Assembly (NCBI GenBank): GCA_900545915.1
Contig: URAV01000043.1
Span: 1-26,012 of the forward strand
DNA from: an uncultured Porphyromonadaceae bacterium
GTDB taxonomy: Bacteria > Bacteroidota > Bacteroidia > Bacteroidales > Coprobacteraceae
Length of the DNA: 26,012 nucleotides
Direction of reading: 5' to 3'
Shown here: positions 6,729 to 14,840 of the stretch, piece after piece
Position numbering within the stretch: position 1 is the stretch's first letter
How the letters are laid out: every line of letters starts with the position of its first letter
The notes under the pieces: generated by a model
Told to the model about the DNA's origin: nothing
Databases searched by the model: none
Seen by the model: only the letters and a program-made list of their open reading frames with translations
Program-made: the position numbers and the translations under genes

Positions 6729-7421
6729 TTACTTTATTCTGAAATTAATCCAAGGAGATATTATCAATATAGCCAAAAACGTAACATAAATTACGGCAAC
6801 AATTATACGAACATCCTTATTATTATAATAAGGAGAAAAATTTCCTTGAAGCCACCCCCGTTTTACCGCATTACTGCGTCCCGCAACATACAGATAGTAG
6901 CCTCCCCATCCGGTCAATATTCCCCAAACACTTCCGGCTAAAATATCTCCCGGATAATGAACTCCCAAATACATACGGGAATAACATGTCAGCAAAGCCC
7001 ATATAATAGCAGTAATCGTATATAATTTATTTCTGAATAATAACGCAGTAAAAGTTACCAAACCGGCAGCATTCGCAGCATGACTTGAGATGAAACCGAA
7101 TTTTCCACCCCGATATCCGTTTGCAATAGTAACGAACTGAGAAAAGTCCGGATCTTGAGCCGGTCTGAAACGGGCAAAATAAGGTTTACAAATCGTCGAA
7201 GCGAATTGATCGCATACAGTAACGACAAGAATCATCATTAATATTGTCCATAACGCATCTTTCCAGTTTTTCCGAAAATATACCCAAGCAAATGACAAAA
7301 TAAGCGGTATCCAGATATATTTGCCGGTATATACCCACATAACTTGGTCCCAATACACAGTATGATACCGATTAAGCAACAACAATATTTGTTGATCTAT
7401 CTTGATAAGTTCCTCAAGCAT
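6729..7421 (-). CDS. PAP2-family membrane phosphatase
   Basis: The protein has 230 residues from the chosen start and about five or six membrane helices. It carries the three motifs of type 2 phosphatidic acid phosphatases: KPYFARFRP (residues 79-87), SSH (112-114, the usual PSGH first residue replaced by S) and SRMYLGVHYPGD (148-159). The last two hold the catalytic histidines. Such enzymes dephosphorylate lipid phosphates such as undecaprenyl pyrophosphate or phosphatidyl phosphates at the periplasmic face; the substrate is not determined here. An upstream in-frame ATG at 7457 would add 12 residues, but that extension lies inside the terminator hairpin of batE, and the protein family normally starts with the short MLEELIKID-like helix. 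The start at 7421 is therefore preferred. No separate promoter was seen in the 20-bp gap to the hairpin. Confidence 0.87.
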   Translation of the reverse strand: MLEELIKIDQQILLLLNRYHTVYWDQVMWVYTGKYIWIPLILSFAWVYFRKNWKDALWTILMMILVVTVCDQFASTICKPYFARFRPAQDPDFSQFVTIANGYRGGKFGFISSHAANAAGLVTFTALLFRNKLYTITAIIWALLTCYSRMYLGVHYPGDILAGSVWGILTGWGGYYLYVAGRSNAVKRGWLQGNFSPYYNNKDVRIIVAVIYVTFLAILIISPWINFRIK

Positions 7422-7440
7422 AATGTTTTTATAAAATAAG

Positions 7441-7481
7441 ATTACACAAAGCGACAAAATGCTTCCGCCACTTTGTGTAAT
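7441..7481 (-). terminator. Terminator hairpin at the end of the Bat operon
   Basis: ATTACACAAAG (7441-7451) and CTTTGTGTAAT (7471-7481) are perfect complements; an inner GCG/CGC pair extends the stem. It begins 28 bases past the batE stop codon. On the minus strand the following tract is TTATTTTATAAAA, a broken U-run, so partial readthrough into the PAP2 gene is possible. Confidence 0.7.
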
Positions 7482-7508
7482 TTAATAAGCGTTTTTTATA
7501 TTTTTATT

Positions 7509-8261
7509 TTAAATTATTTCGATTTGATCTGTCGGTATCCAACCTCTGTTTCCGTCTGCCAACAAAATTTCAGACCATTCTCCAACTTTATCCAAAAGTT
7601 TCACCTTTGTACCTTCATGCAAAACAAAAAGATCAGTTCCGCTTTCAGCCGGTGAACTTTTAATTGTTATCGTCGGTGCAAACACTATGGCTTCGTTACG
7701 CTCGGTTATCTTATCTTTTTGTGCCGATGCAAAACTATTTGAGAATATAGAAACTAATAACAATAATAATCCGACGAAGAATCCTATTTTCCGCAATAAT
7801 ACATTTCTTGTAAAAAAATATAAATAAATACCGACAATAAAAAGCAAGAAACTAATAATACCCAATATAGCCCAGCTATTTGACGACAAAGTATTTATTA
7901 AGGTATGAATCCAAACAGTCAAAAAGAACGAGCCTACCGGTTCTATCTTATCCGTTATATGACTATTCGCCATACTCAAATTAAATCGTGCATCCTCGTT
8001 TCCCGGAGAGAGCAATAATGCCCTTTCATAGTTCAATATAGCTTTCGCATACTGCTTATCTTTATAATAAGCATTTCCTAAATTATAGTATAAATCTGAA
8101 GAGACTCCTTCGTCTTGAAGAACTTTCTCATATAATTCTGCCGCTTTCTTATAATTTTCCCGGCTATATGACTCATTTGCCTGATTCAATAATTCTTGTC
8201 CCCAAACAGTAGTAATGAGACAGAAAAAAAACAGAATACTATATATTTTTTTCATATCCAT
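7509..8261 (-). CDS. batE: BatE: TPR and SH3b aerotolerance protein
   Basis: This 250-residue protein has a signal peptide or membrane anchor at residues 3-21, then two or three TPR units (LLNQANESYSRENYKKAAELYEKVL and DLYYNLGNAYYKDKQYAKAILNYERALLL, about 22-100). Two membrane helices follow (about 125-180). The C-terminal bacterial SH3 domain (about 190-250) contains KVGEWSEILLADGNRGWIPTDQIEII. This is the BatE layout, the last gene of the Bacteroides aerotolerance operon. The TPR and SH3b parts should face the periplasm, the latter possibly binding peptidoglycan (inference). It starts 8 bp after batD; a second ATG two codons in (MKKIY) is equally possible. The terminator follows at 7441-7481. 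Confidence 0.9.
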   Translation of the reverse strand: MDMKKIYSILFFFCLITTVWGQELLNQANESYSRENYKKAAELYEKVLQDEGVSSDLYYNLGNAYYKDKQYAKAILNYERALLLSPGNEDARFNLSMANSHITDKIEPVGSFFLTVWIHTLINTLSSNSWAILGIISFLLFIVGIYLYFFTRNVLLRKIGFFVGLLLLLVSIFSNSFASAQKDKITERNEAIVFAPTITIKSSPAESGTDLFVLHEGTKVKLLDKVGEWSEILLADGNRGWIPTDQIEII

Positions 8262-8269
8262 ATCTCTAT

Positions 8270-10081
8270 TTATTTCTTTACGGTATTTTCCATTTTTCCT
8301 ATTGCTTCCACCGTATCTGCATATAGCTTATCCATCGCACTGTCTGATTGAGAAGGTGCATACTGAGCAAACTCACAAGTATCCAATATTTCCATAAAAC
8401 GATTTATCAAATCTTCACTTGCTCCATATTTTGCTAATTCAGCAGCAACATTATCCCGAGTCAATTCCGACAATGGCAAACTTAATTTATCACTCAAATA
8501 TCCCCATACAGCCTGCAGAACTTCATTGTAGAACGCCTCTTTCTGATGTTCTTTCAAATATTTCCCTGCAGTTTTCAACCTTCGTGTCGCTACTTTATTA
8601 GCTTTTTTCGTTTTCATTAAAGTAACATTTGCATTCTCCCTGGCCTGCTTCCGATTGACAATTACAAATATAATAAAAAACAATGCAGGCAAAATATACC
8701 ACAACCAATATCCCGTACTTCCCCACACAAGAGACGGAGATTTTTGCAAATGTAAATTTCCGGTTTTAATAAAGTGGATATCTTGATTCAACATTTGCAA
8801 AGCTTCCTTATCCGTAAAATTGGAGATATGAGATGAAGAACCTCCAGCGCCTTTTTCTACTTTTAAATGATATTCCGGTGTGGTCAAAGTTTTATAGCTA
8901 TTCGAATGAACGTCGAAATATGAAAAATCGATTCCCGGAATAACAAAATCTCCTGCATTGCGAGGAATTGCGGTATATTCTATCGTACGGACACCTTCTA
9001 CTCCGGATGTCGTATTTTGAGTTTTCACATCAATCTTTGGATCATAAACTTCGAAATCAGCCGGGAATTTGATTTCCGGATTCTTTACATATTTAAGATT
9101 TCCAACCCCTTTGATTTGTAATTTTACTGTTACGGCTTCATTGGTTTTCAGATTCTCTCTATTTATAGAAGAAGTAATTGTAAATGTTCCTACAGCTCCC
9201 ATATATGAGGCCGGCTTTCCTGCCGGCAACGGCAATACTTCTACAGTAACCGGTTGTGTCCGCACCGTCTTTTTTACTTCCTGCAAACCTCGCATCATAC
9301 CGAAAGGCCCTCTCATGGGACGTACGACCTGTAACGCCATATCGAATTTACCGGGATTAATCGTTATTTTTCCCGAACGTTGAGGAAATAACAAAGCTCT
9401 CTTAATCACAACTGTTGTATAATTAGCTCCATCATAGTGATCTAACTCAAACTGAGGATTCTGAATCGGCATATCCTGAACTACAAAGCCGTCAAAACTC
9501 GGAAAAGTATAATTCTCAAGTCCCATATTGGCAGCTTTGGTATATAATTTTATAGTTGCCAATATAGCTTCTTGTTCATATACCTTTGTTCTTGAAAGTA
9601 TCAAACGGGCAAATGTCGTCGCATCAGTTCCTGCAGAGCCCTGAGCCGAAGGTGCATATTCCCGATCATCGTCAGAGCTATTATCGGAGTTTTTATCCGG
9701 AGGCAAAATTTTCAAACTAAGAGTATTGGATGTCAATTGCTTTCCTCCTGCTCGAATAGTTGCAGATCCTATCTTATAAGTTCCTTCTTTAATCGCCTTT
9801 AACGTATAAGTATAGGATTCTTCTGTTTGAGTAGTTGTTTTCCCGTTTATACTGGTAAATTGCGATCCTTGAGAAACAGCAGGACCAAAGAGGACGTTAC
9901 ATCCGGGAAATTCAGGCACTCTTAAATCTTGACCATTTGCATTGATCAAAGTAAATGTTACTTGGAATGTCTGTCCTTTGATTACTTGTCCCGGTGCTGA
10001 TGCAGAAAATTTCACCCCATCAGCAAAACCGGATGAAATAGTACTGAAAAAAACCGCTATTATGAAAAATAATTTTTTCAT
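8270..10081 (-). CDS. batD: BatD: large Ig-like membrane-anchored aerotolerance protein
   Basis: A 603-residue protein with a cleavable signal peptide (residues 1-20, ending GFADG). A series of beta-rich Ig-like domains fills about residues 21-435; the first has the BatD signature GQDLRVPEFPGCNVLFGPAVSQG. One transmembrane helix lies near 456-477 (YWLWYILPALFFIIFVIVNRK), followed by a basic cytoplasmic helical tail of about 125 residues with a conserved-looking LSDKLSLPLSELTRDNVAAEL region. Length and order fit BatD of Bacteroides. The bulk is periplasmic and probably interacts with the VWA proteins BatA and BatB in the membrane complex; that role comes from operon context. The gene lies 28 bp after a short batD paralogue and 8 bp before batE. 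Confidence 0.92.
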   Translation of the reverse strand: MKKLFFIIAVFFSTISSGFADGVKFSASAPGQVIKGQTFQVTFTLINANGQDLRVPEFPGCNVLFGPAVSQGSQFTSINGKTTTQTEESYTYTLKAIKEGTYKIGSATIRAGGKQLTSNTLSLKILPPDKNSDNSSDDDREYAPSAQGSAGTDATTFARLILSRTKVYEQEAILATIKLYTKAANMGLENYTFPSFDGFVVQDMPIQNPQFELDHYDGANYTTVVIKRALLFPQRSGKITINPGKFDMALQVVRPMRGPFGMMRGLQEVKKTVRTQPVTVEVLPLPAGKPASYMGAVGTFTITSSINRENLKTNEAVTVKLQIKGVGNLKYVKNPEIKFPADFEVYDPKIDVKTQNTTSGVEGVRTIEYTAIPRNAGDFVIPGIDFSYFDVHSNSYKTLTTPEYHLKVEKGAGGSSSHISNFTDKEALQMLNQDIHFIKTGNLHLQKSPSLVWGSTGYWLWYILPALFFIIFVIVNRKQARENANVTLMKTKKANKVATRRLKTAGKYLKEHQKEAFYNEVLQAVWGYLSDKLSLPLSELTRDNVAAELAKYGASEDLINRFMEILDTCEFAQYAPSQSDSAMDKLYADTVEAIGKMENTVKK

Positions 10082-10109
10082 TTCTATATATACTATATTT
10101 TGTTACTAC

Positions 10110-10895
10110 TTATATAGATTGATATTTCCGTTGAGCCTCATTAAATCTCGTTTTACGAGTTTTTTCACTCTCCGGCAATATTTTTATTTTTACTTTTTTT
10201 GTTTTCAAAACTTTCCCATTTACATCTACTGAAGCAGAGGGAAATTTAACTGTCCCCGTTTTCTTCGCCTTCAATATCAACGTATATACCGTTTCTACCG
10301 AAGTACGTCCCCAGAACGAAAACCCTCCCTTACGAGAGACCTCCGGTCCGTAAATAAATTCGCAATTTTTTACTACCGGAAGATTAAAATTTTCTCCTTG
10401 CGCATTTTTCAAAACAAAAACAGCCTTAAAAGTTTTCCCCACTTCTACTTTTTCCGGGACAACAGCTGTAAATGATATAACATTATCGGCATACTCTTGT
10501 TTAGAGGATTTATCAAGTAAAATCGTATGTGAAGCGGTTTTCAACAGATCTCCATCAACCCTGACTGTCGCAGCCCCTATTTTCACCTTCTTTTTGCGGT
10601 CGGTTTTCAAAATATATGCATAATCTGTATAACTTAAAGACCGCCCTATTCCCCACTCCATTGCATACCGTGAAGGATGAGAAATTTCAGGTCCTTTTAT
10701 AACTTGACATCCGCTAAACTCCGGAGCTCTGAAATCTTGTCCTTCAGCATTTTCAAGACGAAAAATGATCGTAAATTCCCGACCCGAATAAACTTTCTCC
10801 GGAACTATCAATTCAAAACGTACATTATTTCCTCCATAAGTCGCAACACTTATGAAAAAGAATATGAACATTATGAATCTTGTTCTTTTTGTCAT
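10110..10895 (-). CDS. Short BatD paralogue with two tandem BatD N-domains
   Basis: A 261-residue secreted protein with a signal peptide at about 1-21 and no C-terminal membrane helix. It consists of two copies of the domain that opens BatD. Copy 1 spans about 23-130 (VRFELIVPEKVYSG, GQDFRAPEFSGCQVIKGPEIS). Copy 2 spans about 137-245 (ISFTAVVPEKVEVGKTF, GENFNLPVVKNCEFIYGPEVS). The tail is short and basic (EKTRKTRFNEAQRKYQ). It lies between batC and batD, so it probably arose by duplication of the 5' part of batD and lost the anchor. As a soluble periplasmic protein it could compete with or bridge BatD contacts; this is inference. Many annotations would simply call it a BatD family or hypothetical protein. 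Confidence 0.85.
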   Translation of the reverse strand: MTKRTRFIMFIFFFISVATYGGNNVRFELIVPEKVYSGREFTIIFRLENAEGQDFRAPEFSGCQVIKGPEISHPSRYAMEWGIGRSLSYTDYAYILKTDRKKKVKIGAATVRVDGDLLKTASHTILLDKSSKQEYADNVISFTAVVPEKVEVGKTFKAVFVLKNAQGENFNLPVVKNCEFIYGPEVSRKGGFSFWGRTSVETVYTLILKAKKTGTVKFPSASVDVNGKVLKTKKVKIKILPESEKTRKTRFNEAQRKYQSI

Positions 10896-10924
10896 ACCGA
10901 ATGAGTTTTAATCTTTAATCACCA

Positions 10925-11698
10925 TTACCATTCCTTGTCTGTTTTCTTCCGTTTCTGCTGTTGCATCATAGCTTTACGGACTTTTTCTTGAGTATTCCGT
11001 TCATCTTGCTGCATAGCATCTAATATCTGTTGTGCATTTTCTTTAGACATTTGAGGTGAAGATGATTGTTGTTTATCCTGCTCTTTTTTATCTTGCTTAT
11101 TATCTTCTTTCGGATTTTGCTGTTGATTTTTATTCTGATCCTTATTATCTTTATTTTGGTCTTTCTGGTCTTTATTATCCTTATTCTGATCTTTATTTTG
11201 ATCTTGATTTTTCTGATCTTGCTGTTGTTTCTTTAAAAGCAACTGAGCCAAACGCAAATTATAGCGTGCTTCATCATCTTTCGGATTTCGCCGTAACGCA
11301 TTCTTATACGCATCTATACTCTCAGCATATTTTTTATCCTGCATAAACACATTGCCCATGTTATACCATGCCTGAGAACTTTTTATAGTATCGGTTTCTA
11401 ATGTCGCCGCCTTTTTATATTGTTCGAAAGCGGCTTCATACTTCCCTTGACGGAACAACGAATTTCCCAAATTATACATCCCCATCCATGAGTCGGGATT
11501 AGCATCTAATGCCTTTCTATACTCAATTTCCGATTCGGTATATTTCTCGCCGGAATATAGTTTATTTCCACTACGAATGCTGTTTCGCTCAGCCTTTTTG
11601 TTCACTTCTTTACTGGATGACATAGGTTCTTTTGCCGAATTCTGAGCTGAAAGTACGGTAAAACAACACAATGAAACTATTATCGCTATATATTTCAT
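10925..11698 (-). CDS. batC: BatC: TPR aerotolerance protein with glutamine/lysine-rich tail
   Basis: A 257-residue protein with a signal peptide (residues 1-18, ending LSAQ) and three TPR units at about 39-68 (SGNKLYSGEKYTESEIEYRKAL), 70-100 (WMGMYNLGNSLFRQGKYEAA) and 109-142. Residues 157-214 are a low-complexity D/Q/N/K tract built of DQNK, DNK and DQK units. The C-terminal helix (about 218-257) is QQ-rich and basic. This is the BatC arrangement, with the protein expected in the periplasm or on the membrane as a scaffold for the other Bat proteins. It is 54 bp after batB and 29 bp before the batD paralogue. The low-complexity tract is encoded by imperfect short DNA repeats, so its length probably varies among strains. 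Confidence 0.9.
   Translation of the reverse strand: MKYIAIIVSLCCFTVLSAQNSAKEPMSSSKEVNKKAERNSIRSGNKLYSGEKYTESEIEYRKALDANPDSWMGMYNLGNSLFRQGKYEAAFEQYKKAATLETDTIKSSQAWYNMGNVFMQDKKYAESIDAYKNALRRNPKDDEARYNLRLAQLLLKKQQQDQKNQDQNKDQNKDNKDQKDQNKDNKDQNKNQQQNPKEDNKQDKKEQDKQQSSSPQMSKENAQQILDAMQQDERNTQEKVRKAMMQQQKRKKTDKEW
11057..11230. repeat. Imperfect short tandem repeats within batC
   Basis: This stretch repeats units such as TTATTCTGATC, TTATTATC and TTTGATC in 3-base phase, giving the D/Q/N/K tract of BatC. Units are degenerate and stay in frame, which points to slippage or unequal exchange under coding constraint. Confidence 0.6.
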
Positions 11699-11752
11699 AA
11701 CCTTTCCGTTTTTTTAAAAGCACGGGGGTACACCACCGACTAAAAACAAATT

Positions 11753-12784
11753 TTATTTAGTAAAGAAATTAAATTTCTTCATCCATTCGTTCTTCCGATC
11801 CAAAATAAAAATATCAATCAATAATAACAAAAGTACGATCCAAGCAAGCCCCTGAAACTGTTCGTCATATTCTGAATATACTTTACTTTCGATATCTGAT
11901 TTTTTCATCTTTTTTATTTGGTTGGTCAAAGCACGTAAAGCGCTGTTCGTATTATCTGCTGTTACATAAATACCTTCTCCGGCTTTAGCAATCTCCTGTC
12001 CCATCTGCTCATTCAATTTAGTAATGACGACATTTCCCTCATTATCTTTCCTGAAATCACTGCTTTCATTACTCATCGGGATAGGTGATCCTTGTGGTGA
12101 ACCGATCCCGATCACATCCACACGAATGCCTTTTTTTGCCGCTTCCGCAGCCATTGCAACCGCATCATCTTCATGGTTTTCTCCATCTGTGATCACGATA
12201 ATCGCCTTATCGGCACTTTCATCCGGAGTAAACGAATTCATTGCCAAACTAATCGCTCTTCCTATTGCCGTCCCTTGAGTAGGAACCATATTGGGATCGA
12301 TACTGGACAAAAACATTTTCGCCGAAACAAAGTCTGAAGTAATCGGCAATTGCGTATATGCGTCTCCGGCAAACACAATCAACCCGACTTTATCGTTATC
12401 CAACTCATCTACCAACTTAGATAACATCATTTTAGCCTTTTCCAGACGGCTCGGATTAATATCCCGGGCCAGCATCGAATTAGAAACGTCCAAAGCTACG
12501 ACAATCTCTACACCTTGTTTTTTCACCGTTTCTACTTTTGCCCCCATTTGAGGTCTGGCAATCAAAAATACCAAAACAATCAATGCCAACTGCTGTAAAA
12601 AGAACTTTGTTCCCGGTTTATATTTTGAAACATCCGGCATTAAGGGCTCAAGAGTCTTTACATGACCGAATTTTTCCAGATTTTTCTTTTTTTTATACAC
12701 ACTATAAAAATAGAGCAGCCATATTAGCGGCACTATAAAAAGAAGATATAAATATTCTGGTTGTGCAAATCGAAACATAATCAA
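11753..12784 (-). CDS. batB: BatB: VWA-domain membrane protein
   Basis: A 343-residue protein with two N-terminal membrane helices (about 10-28 and 62-76), a von Willebrand factor A domain (about 90-300) and a C-terminal helix (about 313-331, GLAWIVLLLLLIDIFIL). The metal-ion-dependent adhesion site is intact: DVSNS at 99-103, a TxxG region (QGTAIGRAI) and ITDGENHED. This is the Bat A/B layout, with the VWA domain probably in the periplasm and contacting BatD. Together with moxR it resembles MoxR-VWA chaperone pairs. It starts 5 bp after batA. An internal ATG two codons later (MFRFAQPEY) is the more typical start, and the difference is trivial. The family is tied to oxygen tolerance in Bacteroides by older genetics, though the mechanism is unsettled. 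Confidence 0.93.
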   Translation of the reverse strand: MIMFRFAQPEYLYLLFIVPLIWLLYFYSVYKKKKNLEKFGHVKTLEPLMPDVSKYKPGTKFFLQQLALIVLVFLIARPQMGAKVETVKKQGVEIVVALDVSNSMLARDINPSRLEKAKMMLSKLVDELDNDKVGLIVFAGDAYTQLPITSDFVSAKMFLSSIDPNMVPTQGTAIGRAISLAMNSFTPDESADKAIIVITDGENHEDDAVAMAAEAAKKGIRVDVIGIGSPQGSPIPMSNESSDFRKDNEGNVVITKLNEQMGQEIAKAGEGIYVTADNTNSALRALTNQIKKMKKSDIESKVYSEYDEQFQGLAWIVLLLLLIDIFILDRKNEWMKKFNFFTK

Positions 12785-12789
12785 ATCAT

Positions 12790-13773
12790 TTAAGGAATGT
12801 TTCTTAATAAAGTATTTCTCAAAACAATCTCACAAATCAACAAAATCAGAGCCATGATTGCCCACGGCATAAAGTTCTCTTCTCTACGACTAAATTCTGT
12901 TACCGTCAATTTTGTTTTTTCTAACTTATCGATTTCTGAAAATATATTTTTCAAAACACCTTTATTCGTAGCTCTGAAATACTCTCCTCCTGTAGTAGAG
13001 GCGATCTGTTTCAAAGTAACTTCATCTATTTCTACTGGAATATTCTGATATTCGATACCATACGGGGTCTGAACCGGATATGGTGCAGTTCCCTGTGTTC
13101 CTACTCCAATCGTATATACCCGAATACCGAACGATTTTGCAATCTGTGCAGCCGTAACCGGAGCAATATCTCCCGCATTATTAGTACCATCTGTCAACAG
13201 TATTATCGTCTTCGACTTTGCCGGACCGTCTTTAATACGGTTTACAGCTGTAGCAAGTCCGTCTCCGATAGCTGTCATATCGGCGATCATACCGCACTGA
13301 ACATCTTTCAATAAGTTCAATAAGACGGCATGGTCTGTAGTCATCGGACACATCGTAAAACTTTCTCCTGCAAATATTACCAACCCGATATTATCATGTG
13401 TACGTCCTGTGATAAACTGTGCCGCAACATCTTTTGCCGCATCAATACGATTGGGTTTAAAATCACGTGCCAACATACTTGTCGATATATCTAAAGCGAC
13501 AACAATATCAACACCTTCTGTTGTTTGATTCTCCCACTTATCTGTCGATTGAGGACGAGCTAATGCAACAATCACACATGCAATAACACCTAAACGCAAA
13601 GCAAAGCGTAAATGCCGTAAATAAGCCTTATAAGTCGTGGGTAATTTATCAAAAGCAAAAGTAGATGAAACCTGCAATGAGGCTTGAGCTTTTTTATGCT
13701 TCATAATATACCAGGCTATTGCCGGAAGAAGCAAAAGTAACAACCATAAATATAGAGGATTCGCAAATATCAT
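12790..13773 (-). CDS. batA: BatA: VWA-domain membrane protein
   Basis: A 327-residue paralogue of BatB with two N-terminal helices (about 6-24 and 56-72), a VWA domain (about 86-290) and a C-terminal helix (about 302-320). The MIDAS residues are present: DISTS at 95-99, the threonine in ADMTAIGDG, and LLTDGTNNAGD. Its start overlaps the stop of the upstream membrane protein gene (ATGA at 13770-13773), and batB follows after 5 bp, so the two VWA proteins are translationally linked. It probably acts with BatB in the membrane. Confidence 0.93.
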   Translation of the reverse strand: MIFANPLYLWLLLLLLPAIAWYIMKHKKAQASLQVSSTFAFDKLPTTYKAYLRHLRFALRLGVIACVIVALARPQSTDKWENQTTEGVDIVVALDISTSMLARDFKPNRIDAAKDVAAQFITGRTHDNIGLVIFAGESFTMCPMTTDHAVLLNLLKDVQCGMIADMTAIGDGLATAVNRIKDGPAKSKTIILLTDGTNNAGDIAPVTAAQIAKSFGIRVYTIGVGTQGTAPYPVQTPYGIEYQNIPVEIDEVTLKQIASTTGGEYFRATNKGVLKNIFSEIDKLEKTKLTVTEFSRREENFMPWAIMALILLICEIVLRNTLLRNIP

Positions 13774-14840
13774 AATTCATCTTTTTTATCAGAACCGGAT
13801 ACAGAGATTTTGTCTTCGGCCTGTACACCGTTTTCCTTTTTCTCTTCATTTGCAGTGGGGAGTTCTTCAACGACTTTTGTTTCTTCGACAAAAGTTATTG
13901 CATCCCGCATTGTCGCTTCGTTATCATCCGGAAGCGGTCTCATCTTTGCAAACTTCACAAAATCTGCCATTTCCAAAATCTGTTTTAACTGTGTATCAAC
14001 AGCTTTGGTTTCTTTATTAGAACGTAAAACAGATAAAATCTGAGATGATGTCATCTCCATTGCATTAATATGAAAACGATCATCAATATATTCACGCAAA
14101 ATTTCAGTCAATCGAGTATAATACTCTTTCTCCTGTCCATTCTGCCAAAGTTTATCTTCCTTTAAAACTTCTAAAGCTTTTAACGCACGCTCATGCGGAG
14201 GTAACAGATCCTCTGGAGAAACAGTGTCCTCTCCCGGTCTCTTTTTCTTTCTGTAATAAAAATATCCGGCAACAATCAAAGCCAATAAAACAATGATACC
14301 TATAACAGTAAGGAGAGTATCTGAAATATAATCGAACAATACAAACGGAGGCTCTTGCACTCCCTTTATATCAATCGCAGCCTGAGTCGTGTCAACCTCT
14401 ACCGGAACGACTTTCAAACTCAATGTCTGAGTAGAAAACGTATCATTATTTAAAATATACCGAAATGGCGGTATATAATAGAAACCCGAATCAAAAGAGG
14501 TCACTAAAATATCTCTGTTGATTTGAACGCGATCATTACCCAACAACACGGTATCCGGCTTCGAAACATTCAAAATTTCTACTCCAGCAACTAACGTATC
14601 ATTTAATACCGGCATAGAAATTACCTTATTTTTATCCTGTACGAGCTCCAAATGTATCCGCGTCTGCTCACCCATCCATATAGATGCCGAATCCATCCGA
14701 GCCCGAACAACAGGGTCTCCGGCAAAAACCGGACAAACTATAAAGATAGCCGACACCACTGCGAAAAACTTCATCAATAGCTTTTTATAAATATCTTTCA
14801 TCTCAGAATTTCTATTTTTATCCGTTATAAGGCTTATCAT
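13770..14840 (-). CDS. BatD-like/DUF4381-like single-pass membrane protein of the Bat operon
   Basis: A protein of 356 residues, or 343 if translation starts at the internal ATG at 14801 (MKDIYKKLL), which places the signal peptide closer to the N-terminus. After the signal segment (ending VCPVFAG) there is a beta-rich periplasmic domain (about 42-160) of BatD-like character. One transmembrane helix follows at about 177-196 (LLTVIGIIVLLALIVAGYFYYRKKKR), then a cytoplasmic helical domain (about 215-315) with EYYTRLTEILREYIDDRF and ALKALEVLK. That is the DUF4381/BatD-tail pattern. The extreme C-terminus is charged and low in complexity. It is coupled by ATGA overlaps on both sides to the DUF58 gene and batA. 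Its conserved position in Bat operons suggests it is a structural partner of the VWA proteins. No enzymatic motif is visible. Confidence 0.85.
   Translation of the reverse strand: MISLITDKNRNSEMKDIYKKLLMKFFAVVSAIFIVCPVFAGDPVVRARMDSASIWMGEQTRIHLELVQDKNKVISMPVLNDTLVAGVEILNVSKPDTVLLGNDRVQINRDILVTSFDSGFYYIPPFRYILNNDTFSTQTLSLKVVPVEVDTTQAAIDIKGVQEPPFVLFDYISDTLLTVIGIIVLLALIVAGYFYYRKKKRPGEDTVSPEDLLPPHERALKALEVLKEDKLWQNGQEKEYYTRLTEILREYIDDRFHINAMEMTSSQILSVLRSNKETKAVDTQLKQILEMADFVKFAKMRPLPDDNEATMRDAITFVEETKVVEELPTANEEKKENGVQAEDKISVSGSDKKDEL

Noticed and set aside
11057..11230. Short regular repeats considered as a CRISPR array
   Set aside because: Units are only 8-18 bp, degenerate, without spacers, and encode the DQNK tract of BatC in frame.
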